Assembly: GCA_020555605.1 (NCBI GenBank)
Contig: JAJCJC010000031.1
Location: 1-8,593, forward strand
Reading direction: 5' to 3'
Length of the DNA stretch: 8,593 nucleotides
Source: a bacterium 210917-SL.2.15
Lineage (GTDB): Bacteria; Bacillota; Clostridia; Oscillospirales; Oscillospiraceae
The notes beneath the pieces were generated by a model. The model had not been told where the DNA came from, made no database searches, and was given only the letters and a program-made list of their open reading frames with translations. Position numbers and translations under genes: made by a program. This document shows, piece after piece, positions 1 to 5,178 of this stretch (within the stretch, counting starts at the first letter, position 1; each line of letters begins with the position of its first letter).

Positions 1-1553
1 GCCTTATCGCCATCAATGACGGCGTGGACAGTGCCAGAGGGGACGATGATTTTACCCCTTTCCGCAACATTATGAACGAGTATTACGCCAGAGACACCAG
101 CCGTAAAATCCGTTCCACTTTCCAGTCAAAAGGCAAGTCCGGCAAGCACCTCACAGGCACGGTCATTTACGGCTATCTCTGGAACGAAGCCAGCGACCAA
201 TGGTTGGTTGACCCCGAAGCCGCAGAGGTGGTCAAGCGCATTTTTGCCATGACGATTGACGGCTACGGCCCGTATCAGATCGCCAGCAAGCTGAAAGAAG
301 AAAAAGTCCTCATTCCGTCCGCTTACCTTGCCCGGCACGGCGAGGGCGTGAACAAAAACAAGACTTTCAAAGATGTGTACGGCTGGGGTTCTTCCACCAT
401 CTGCAACATTCTTGAAAAGCGTGAATATCTGGGACACACCATCAATTTCAAGACCCGAAAGCACTTCAAGGACAAGAAAAGCCATTATGTCCCGGAGGAC
501 GAATGGACAATTTTCGAGAATACCCATGAGCCTATCATTGACCAGCAGACCTTTGACCTTGTGCAGAAAATCCGTGGGAATGTCAGACGCTACCCGGACG
601 GCTGGGGCGAAGCAGCTCCCCTCACAGGCTTGCTTTATTGTGCCGATTGCGGAGGCAAGATGTATGTCCACCGTACCAACAACGGCAAGCGCATTTCTCA
701 ATACACCTGCTCACAGTACACAAAAGTTCCTTGTGGGACACTCTGCAAGACCCAGCACCGTATCAATGAAGATGTGGTACTGTCCCTTGTCTCTGAAATG
801 CTGAAAGCCATTGCAGAATATGCCAAGCATGACCGAGCCGAGTTTGTCCGTGTGGTGCAGGAAGCACAGTCCAGCCAGCAGACGGCAGAGGTCAGGAAAC
901 AGCGGACACGCCTTGCCACAGCAAAGCAGAGAGTTTCCGAGCTGGAAGTCCTGCTCTGCAAAATCTATGAGGACAACATTTTAGGCAAGCTGTCCGACAG
1001 CAGATACGCCACTCTGGACGCTCAATACGAAAAGGAACAGTCCGAGCTTACCGCTGAAATCTCTGTTCTGGAAAAGGCTGTCAAGAGCTATGAGAAGCAC
1101 GAAAAGGACGCTGACCGTTTTATCGCTCTGATCGACAAATATGAGAACTTCGACAAGCTGACCATTGCCATGCTCAACGAGTTTATCGAGAAAATTCTTG
1201 TGCATGAGCGTGACCGCAAAGGCAGTATACAGACCACACAGGAGGTCGAGATTTACTTCAATTTCGTTGGGCGATTCGTTCCCCCGGCGTTTGGCGAAGT
1301 GGAGCTGACCCCGGAAGAATTAGAGGAAATCCGCAAGCGTGAGGAACGCAAGGACAGGCTCCACCAGAACTACTTGAAGCGGAAAGCCAGCGGAGCGCAG
1401 AAGCGATACGAGGACAAAATCAAGAAGCGGAAAAAGGCAGAAATCGAAGCCAAGAAAGCCGCCATTCGTGCGGAGGATATTGCAAAGGGCGTGTTCGTCC
1501 CGGTCAGCAGTTTACCGCAGAGAGAGCCGATGAAAGGAGTACAAACAGCATGA
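1..1553 (+). CDS. Large serine recombinase (TnpX-like), 5' end outside window
   Basis: The protein is a site-specific DNA recombinase expected to excise and integrate the element. The reading frame is open from base 3, so the gene starts before the window; an internal GTG at 24 is not its real start. About 516 C-terminal residues are visible. The remnant of the catalytic domain is followed by the conserved DDDFTPFRNIMNEYYARDTS segment (about 42-101), then the recombinase domain (IYGYLWN onward, about 165-450). Next comes a zinc-ribbon with CADC (639-650) and later cysteines (YTC, PCG, LCK), a long charged coiled coil (about 840-1130), and a DUF4368-like tail (ILVHERD, about 1190-1290) that ends in a Lys/Glu-rich helix. 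The catalytic serine lies in the missing N-terminus. The TGA stop overlaps the tnpV start, so translation is probably coupled. The family is certain; the TnpX subfamily is inferred from length, domain order and the TnpV neighbour. Confidence 0.95.
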   Translation, partial: LIAINDGVDSARGDDDFTPFRNIMNEYYARDTSRKIRSTFQSKGKSGKHLTGTVIYGYLWNEASDQWLVDPEAAEVVKRIFAMTIDGYGPYQIASKLKEEKVLIPSAYLARHGEGVNKNKTFKDVYGWGSSTICNILEKREYLGHTINFKTRKHFKDKKSHYVPEDEWTIFENTHEPIIDQQTFDLVQKIRGNVRRYPDGWGEAAPLTGLLYCADCGGKMYVHRTNNGKRISQYTCSQYTKVPCGTLCKTQHRINEDVVLSLVSEMLKAIAEYAKHDRAEFVRVVQEAQSSQQTAEVRKQRTRLATAKQRVSELEVLLCKIYEDNILGKLSDSRYATLDAQYEKEQSELTAEISVLEKAVKSYEKHEKDADRFIALIDKYENFDKLTIAMLNEFIEKILVHERDRKGSIQTTQEVEIYFNFVGRFVPPAFGEVELTPEELEEIRKREERKDRLHQNYLKRKASGAQKRYEDKIKKRKKAEIEAKKAAIRAEDIAKGVFVPVSSLPQREPMKGVQTA

Positions 1554-1894
1554 ATATCACTTACACACAGAACGGCGATTATCTTATCCCGAACATCATT
1601 ATCCGCAAGACCAAGCCCATCGGACACTACGGCAGACTTCGCAAAGCGTATCTGGAAATGCACCGTCCGATACTGTTCAATGAACTGGTACTATCCGACA
1701 AGCTCTTTGAGCATTGCGCCGAGATTGACGAAGCAGCACGAAACCGCATGGAGCTGATTGTGCGGTCACTGGCAAAGCAGTACGGCGTGACCGAACAGCT
1801 GAAAGCCGAAAACCAAATGGAATGGGTGCGGCAGATGAACGCTTGCAAGGCACAGGCAGAGGAAGTTATGAAAACAGAATTGATATACGATTGA
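1550..1894 (+). CDS. tnpV: TnpV family transposon-encoded protein
   Basis: This is a 114-residue protein of the TnpV family, first known from Tn4451. Its biochemical role is not established. The recognisable family pattern is an N-terminal ITYTQNGDYLIPN strand segment, then KPIGHYGRLRKAYLEMHRP, then a helical C-terminal half with IDEAARNRMELIV and GVTEQLKAENQMEWVRQMN. The length matches the usual family size. The start is fixed by an AAAGGAG site about ten bases upstream and by the ATGA overlap with the recombinase stop, so the two are almost certainly one transcript. A strong terminator follows within ten bases. Its steady position beside the recombinase suggests a role in recombination or its control, but that is inference. 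Confidence 0.9.
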   Translation: MNITYTQNGDYLIPNIIIRKTKPIGHYGRLRKAYLEMHRPILFNELVLSDKLFEHCAEIDEAARNRMELIVRSLAKQYGVTEQLKAENQMEWVRQMNACKAQAEEVMKTELIYD

Positions 1895-1900
1895 GCGAGG

Positions 1901-1930
1901 AAGTCCGGACAGAAAACTGTCCGGACTTTT
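1901..1930 (+). terminator. Rho-independent terminator after tnpV
   Basis: A perfect 12-bp stem (AAGTCCGGACAG at 1901-1912 pairing with 1917-1928) closes a 4-base AAAA loop, and the T run ends at 1930. It begins six bases after the tnpV stop codon and closes the recombinase-tnpV transcription unit. The A residues at the stem base also make it plausible as a bidirectional terminator. Confidence 0.9.
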
Positions 1931-1973
1931 CTCATATAGTCCAAAGTTGCGGTAGAATTGTTCACAGGTTTTA

Positions 1974-1982
1974 TGGTATAAT
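1974..1982 (+). promoter_or_regulatory. Extended -10 promoter for the EF-Tu-domain gene
   Basis: A perfect TATAAT (1977-1982) is preceded by TG at 1974-1975, giving the TGnTATAAT extended -10 form. No good -35 hexamer lies 16-18 bases upstream, as is common for extended -10 promoters. It sits between the tnpV terminator and the 2032 gene, 49 bases before that start codon, in AT-rich sequence. It gives the cargo gene its own transcription, independent of the recombinase operon. Confidence 0.7.
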
Positions 1983-2031
1983 TTAAAAACGAAATTGAGC
2001 AATAAATCGGAAGTTTTAAAGGAGAAATATC

Positions 2032-2409
2032 ATGGGATTATTTGGTAAAAGCAAAAAAGAACGAGAAACAGAATACATGAGCAGATTAGATGTTCCATCA
2101 TGTTTAAAAGAAGATTTTGAATTGATTGTTGATGATGCATTTACAATTATGGGAGTTGGAACAGTTGCCACAGGAAACATATTAACAGGGATGTGCAGAG
2201 AAGGGGAAAATGCGTGTATTTATAAAGCAAATGGAGATATCTTAGAAACCAGAATTACTACTGTCGATGTACACACAAAAGAACGAAAAGCAAATGGTTG
2301 TGGATATAAAACAGAGCATGTTGGACTTGGATTACGAGGAATTTCCAAGGAACAATTAGAAAAAGGTGATAAAGTACTTGTAAAGAATGCCAATATGTAT
2401 GGAATGTAA
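2032..2409 (+). CDS. Stand-alone EF-Tu domain II-like protein
   Basis: The 125-residue protein looks like the second (beta-barrel) domain of elongation factor Tu and nothing else. Residues about 29-118 follow that domain in order: F-x-L-x-V-x-D-AFTI-x-G-x-GTVATG (29-48; the counterpart in EF-Tu is EDVFSI-GRGTVVTG), then a G-x-x-x-x-GE turn, and finally VGLGLRGISKEQLEKGDKVL (97-116; the EF-Tu counterpart is VGVLLRGIKREEIERG). There is no P-loop, so it cannot be a GTPase. The first 28 residues are basic and charged (GLFGKSKKERE), with no signal peptide. An AAAGGAG site (2018-2024) and an extended -10 promoter lie upstream. The gene is visibly more AT-rich than the recombinase and mob genes. It lies between tnpV and the predicted oriT. 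Function is unknown; it could be an EF-Tu mimic or decoy, or just a barrel fold reused for another ligand. Confidence 0.85.
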   Translation: MGLFGKSKKERETEYMSRLDVPSCLKEDFELIVDDAFTIMGVGTVATGNILTGMCREGENACIYKANGDILETRITTVDVHTKERKANGCGYKTEHVGLGLRGISKEQLEKGDKVLVKNANMYGM

Positions 2410-2441
2410 TTACAAATTCTTGTTTGGCGAACTGATAAAAT

Positions 2442-2495
2442 CCCTTTAGGAACTAAAGGGCGCACTTCTATACTCTCCTATCGGGAGTATGTGCG
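2442..2495 (-). other. oriT: Predicted MobQ-type origin of transfer (oriT)
   Basis: Read on the minus strand, AAGTGCG (2467 to 2461) is followed directly by CCCTTTAG, matching the nic core known for RSF1010/pIP501-type MobQ origins (AAGTGCG^CCCT). The nick is predicted between 2461 and 2460. As in those origins, an inverted repeat lies 5' of nic: ATACTC (2470-2475) pairs with GAGTAT (2485-2490), extended by CC/GG around a TATC loop with one bulged T. The distance from the repeat to nic is nine bases. A second, perfect 8-bp hairpin (CCCTTTAG 2442-2449, CTAAAGGG 2453-2460, loop GAA) lies on the other side of nic. CGCAC (2461-2465) can also pair with GTGCG (2491-2495). A MobA/MobL relaxase is encoded 1.2 kb downstream. 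With this polarity the EF-Tu-domain gene and recombinase enter the recipient first and the relaxase last. Confidence 0.8.
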
Positions 2496-2665
2496 TCCTG
2501 CGGAGCTTCATTCCCAGTCAGCAGAAGAAAACTGCCCGACCGAGAATGTTTCGTCACTTCGTTCCGTCAAGGGAGCTACACTCCCTTGCGCCGCTTATGC
2601 GGCTATCCCTTGTGGACTTGCCGTCTGCAAACAGCATAAAATGCTGTTCGCCGCCAGCAAGTTTG
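2496..2665. other. Structured non-coding segment beside oriT
   Basis: This stretch carries no convincing gene but several clean hairpins. These are CAAGGGAG (2568-2575) with CTCCCTTG (2581-2588), 8 bp with loop CTACA; GCCGC (2590-2594) with GCGGC (2599-2603), loop TTAT; and AACAGCAT (2630-2637) with ATGCTGTT (2641-2648), loop AAA. The last is enclosed by ACTTGC (2616-2621) and GCAAGT (2657-2662). The stems are nearly contiguous, suggesting a folded single-stranded DNA or RNA. It could belong to the transfer origin (relaxosome binding, single-strand promoter or complementary-strand initiation) or act as the 5' leader of the membrane protein gene at 2705. Confidence 0.6.
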
Positions 2666-2704
2666 AAAATCAAGAATCTTAATTTGATAAAGGAGTGTGA
2701 TTCT

Positions 2705-3229
2705 ATGAAAAAGAAATTACCCATAATCCTCTTGGGTGTTATTTTGGCTTGTGTGTTGGTTTTCGGTTTCCTTTATGCAAACAATGACATTGGTAAAACC
2801 GCAAACAGTTTAGAAGCAGACATTCGCCAATCTCAAAAAATTTTGGATGATTGGATTGTTGATGGAAGCATTTCCGACACAATGGCTGCATTTATTTCTT
2901 ACCCACAGGACAAGACAGACCACACTTTTTCTGTCTATGTAAATCGCCCTGGCTTGTCTTTTGGATATTTCTTCCGTGGTGGTGGAGATATAGTTGAGGT
3001 TGATGATTACATTGCAGAGTTTGTTGTTGAGGGAAATAACGAAAGGGCATTTATCTCAATGAATACCCAAAATATTGTTCGACTTGAAGTAGATGATGGC
3101 AACGGCATTCAGGTGATTGATATTGATAGTGGCAAGCCTTTCGCCATTGTCCTGCCCCTCAATGTAGGAAACATCTGTTTCTATGATACGAATGGAAATG
3201 TTGTGGAATATCTTCGCCAACAACTTTGA
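2705..3229 (+). CDS. Single-pass membrane-anchored protein of unknown function
   Basis: The 174-residue protein is not one I recognise. The N-terminus MKKKLP is followed by a hydrophobic stretch (about residues 7-24), giving an N-terminal membrane anchor or uncleaved signal. A cysteine at 16 sits in a poor lipobox (ILAC), and the hydrophobic run continues past it, so a plain membrane anchor is more likely than a lipoprotein. Residues 25-174 should be outside the cell. They look mainly beta-stranded and are acidic, with a GGGDIVEVDDY segment (92-102) and alternating hydrophobic strands to the end. The frame is open back to 2489, but the start is set at 2705 by AAAGGAG (2689-2695) nine bases upstream and because the extension would run through oriT and hairpins. 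Codon use is more AT-rich than in the mob operon. It is cargo, possibly for surface exclusion, immunity or signalling; none of these is shown. Confidence 0.8.
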   Translation: MKKKLPIILLGVILACVLVFGFLYANNDIGKTANSLEADIRQSQKILDDWIVDGSISDTMAAFISYPQDKTDHTFSVYVNRPGLSFGYFFRGGGDIVEVDDYIAEFVVEGNNERAFISMNTQNIVRLEVDDGNGIQVIDIDSGKPFAIVLPLNVGNICFYDTNGNVVEYLRQQL

Positions 3230-3278
3230 CCAACTTCAATTTACCGAACTGAACACAACAACTGAATACCGAAAAACT

Positions 3279-3324
3279 GACCGTTGACTGGTCGCACTAT
3301 GCGAAAAGTTGACGGTCTTTTTTT
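3279..3324 (+). terminator. Hairpin with T-run before the mob operon
   Basis: GACCGT (3279-3284) pairs with ACGGTC (3312-3317), directly followed by seven T (3318-3324). Inside the loop a second small hairpin, CGCA (3293-3296) with TGCG (3300-3303), can form. The layout is that of a rho-independent terminator ending the membrane protein transcript, though the long inner arm is imperfect. It lies only 33 bases before the DUF3847 start, so it may also act as an attenuator for the mob operon. Two direct copies of a GTTGAC(T)GGTC motif (3283-3293 and 3308-3317) overlap it and could bind a regulator. Confidence 0.6.
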
Positions 3325-3356
3325 ATCCCCAAAATCAAAAAAGGAGGTCAATTACA

Positions 3357-3716
3357 ATGACAAAACCGAAAACCCTCGACCAGCTCCAAGCCGAAAAGGA
3401 GCAAGCCGAGACGCAGCTTGCACAGGAACAGCACAAGCTGGAGCGTCTTGAGAATAGAAAGAAGTATCTGGAGAAAGGCGAACGCACCAAGCGCACCCAC
3501 CGCCTTTGCAATCTGGGCGGCACGGTTGAGAGTCTTGCCCCGGAGGTCAAAGATCTCACACGCACCGAAATGACAGAGCTGATGGAACACATCTTTTCTC
3601 TGTCCGAAGTCCAGCGAGCCGTCCGTCACATGGCGATTACTCACACCAACCAAGCGAACAGAGAAAAGGAGTTGAAAGCCGATGGCACTATTTCATCTGA
3701 GCGTCACGCAGACTAA
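3357..3716 (+). CDS. DUF3847 protein, probable mobilization accessory factor
   Basis: The 119-residue protein belongs to the DUF3847 group usually encoded just before MobA/MobL relaxases in clostridial elements. Residues about 5-42 form a charged coiled coil rich in Gln, Glu and Lys, followed by a basic RTKRTHRLCNLGG motif (about 43-55) of the kind seen in small relaxosome accessory proteins. The C-terminus is helical and ends in the region that overlaps the next gene. The start ATG at 3357 has a near-perfect AAGGAGG site (3341-3347). The frame is open 48 bases further up, but that extension would run through the hairpin T-run. It overlaps the relaxase start by 35 bases, so expression is coupled. 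A role in oriT binding is inferred from context. Confidence 0.85.
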   Translation: MTKPKTLDQLQAEKEQAETQLAQEQHKLERLENRKKYLEKGERTKRTHRLCNLGGTVESLAPEVKDLTRTEMTELMEHIFSLSEVQRAVRHMAITHTNQANREKELKADGTISSERHAD

Positions 3717-5178
3717 GCGAAGCGCAGGACAGTCCGCTATCGCTTCTGCCGCCTACCGAGCCGGGGCGCGATTGTATAGCGAGTATTACGGCGAATACAG
3801 CGACTACACCAGAAAGGGCGGCGTGATCTGCTCTGACATTCTCCTGCCGTCCCATGCACCGCCCGAATACGCAGACCGCCAGACCCTATGGAACGCCGTG
3901 GAAAAAGCCGAGCGTGGAAAGAACGCCCAGCTTGCATACAGCTTTGACATTGCCTTGCAGAATGAATTTTCCCTTGAGGAAAACATCGCTCTTGCAAGGC
4001 AATTTTTGTTGGAGAACTTTGTGAGCCGGGGCATGGTGGTTGACTTCGCCGTACACCAGCCAGACCGTGAGGACGGCGGCATACCCAATCCACATTTTCA
4101 TGTGCTTTGCCCTATCCGCCCCATCGAGCAGAACGGCAAATGGGGGCTAAAGCAACGCCGGGTGTATGAGCTGGACGAGGACGGCAACCGTATTCGAGAC
4201 GCAAACGGAAAGTTTGTGTTCAACGCCGTTCCCACTACCGACTGGGGCAGTCCCGAAACGCTGGAATACTGGCGGCAGACATGGGCGGAGCTATGCAATG
4301 GCAAGTTTGCGGAAAAGGGGCTTGACGTTCGTATCGACCACCGAAGCTATGAGCGTCAGGGCGTGGAGCTTCTTCCCACCGTCCACGAGGGCGCAACCGT
4401 CCGGGCAATGGAGAAGAAAGGCATACGCACCGAGAAAGGCGAGTTCAACCGCTGGATCAAGGCAACCAATGCCGTTATCCGGGACATCAAGAAGAAAATC
4501 GCTCTCCTGTTCGATTGGATTGCCGAAGCAAAAGCGGAGATTGCCAAGCCGCAGGCACCCGACCTTGTTTCTCTGCTGAACGCCTATTACACCCAGCGCA
4601 GAGCCGGGGCGTATTCGCAGAAAGACAAGGTCAGCAATCTAAAGGAGATGAATGAGACTTTCAATTATCTCCGGGCAAACGGGATTTACTCCCTTGAGGA
4701 TTTGGAACACCGTGTCAGCGAACACAGTGCTGCCACAGAGAGCTTGAAGAAAACGCTGGACGAACAGACCGCTCGAATGAAAGCGATTAAGCGGCTCTAT
4801 GACAGCTCTGCTGCTTTCCAGAGCTTGAAGCCTGTCTATGACGGCTTGCAGAAAATCAAGTTTGAGAAGCCCAGAGCCAAGTACAAGGCAGAGCATGAAA
4901 CGGAACTGAAACAGTTCTACGCCGCCAGACGCAAGCTGACCGGAGAATTCCCGGACGGCAAGGTGGATATGAAAAAGCTGACCGAAGAGTATGACGAGCT
5001 GGAACAGGCGCACAACACCACCTATGGCGAGTTTAAGACCGTCAGAGACGATTTACACCGTCTTTGGAAGGTCAAGTCATGTGTAGATACTGCCGCCCGA
5101 TTTAACGAGCGTACAGAGGAACAAATGCTCCAAAATCGACCCCAAACACGACACAAAAAGGAGGATATATCCCGATGA
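3682..5178 (+). CDS. mobA: MobA/MobL family (MobQ) relaxase
   Basis: This is the DNA-nicking transesterase that should cut at oriT and lead the strand into the recipient. The 498-residue protein opens with MALFHLSVTQTKRSAGQSAI; the family's catalytic tyrosine is at residue 25 (ASAAYRAGAR), the same position as in RSF1010/R1162 MobA. The metal-binding histidine motif is at NPHFHVL (136-142; H138 and H140), preceded by VDFAVHQ with H125. The relaxase domain covers about residues 1-225. The rest is a long charged helical region (about 260-498) with a coiled-coil look but no primase domain; the primase is in the next gene. GGAG at 3668-3671 lies ten bases before the start, inside the DUF3847 gene. 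Its stop codon overlaps the start of the primase-helicase gene (ATGA). It needs an external coupling protein and mating channel. Confidence 0.95.
   Translation: MALFHLSVTQTKRSAGQSAIASAAYRAGARLYSEYYGEYSDYTRKGGVICSDILLPSHAPPEYADRQTLWNAVEKAERGKNAQLAYSFDIALQNEFSLEENIALARQFLLENFVSRGMVVDFAVHQPDREDGGIPNPHFHVLCPIRPIEQNGKWGLKQRRVYELDEDGNRIRDANGKFVFNAVPTTDWGSPETLEYWRQTWAELCNGKFAEKGLDVRIDHRSYERQGVELLPTVHEGATVRAMEKKGIRTEKGEFNRWIKATNAVIRDIKKKIALLFDWIAEAKAEIAKPQAPDLVSLLNAYYTQRRAGAYSQKDKVSNLKEMNETFNYLRANGIYSLEDLEHRVSEHSAATESLKKTLDEQTARMKAIKRLYDSSAAFQSLKPVYDGLQKIKFEKPRAKYKAEHETELKQFYAARRKLTGEFPDGKVDMKKLTEEYDELEQAHNTTYGEFKTVRDDLHRLWKVKSCVDTAARFNERTEEQMLQNRPQTRHKKEDISR

Noticed and set aside
24..26. GTG at 24 as start of the recombinase
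   Set aside because: The frame is open to the window edge with conserved sequence (LIAINDGVDS) before it; the gene simply starts outside the window.
2663..2690. Promoter TTGAAA ... TGATAA before the membrane protein gene
   Set aside because: The -10 match is weak and the spacing only 16; not strong enough to list.
2489..2704. In-frame upstream extension of the membrane protein (246 aa total) and the overlapping 63-aa frame at 2491
   Set aside because: The extension runs through the oriT hairpin and the three stem-loops, lacks a ribosome binding site, and would bury the membrane anchor. A clear AAAGGAG precedes the ATG at 2705.
2750..2755. Lipobox cysteine (residue 16) making the 174-aa protein a lipoprotein
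   Set aside because: The preceding residues ILA are a poor match and the hydrophobic segment continues about eight residues beyond the cysteine, as in a membrane helix.
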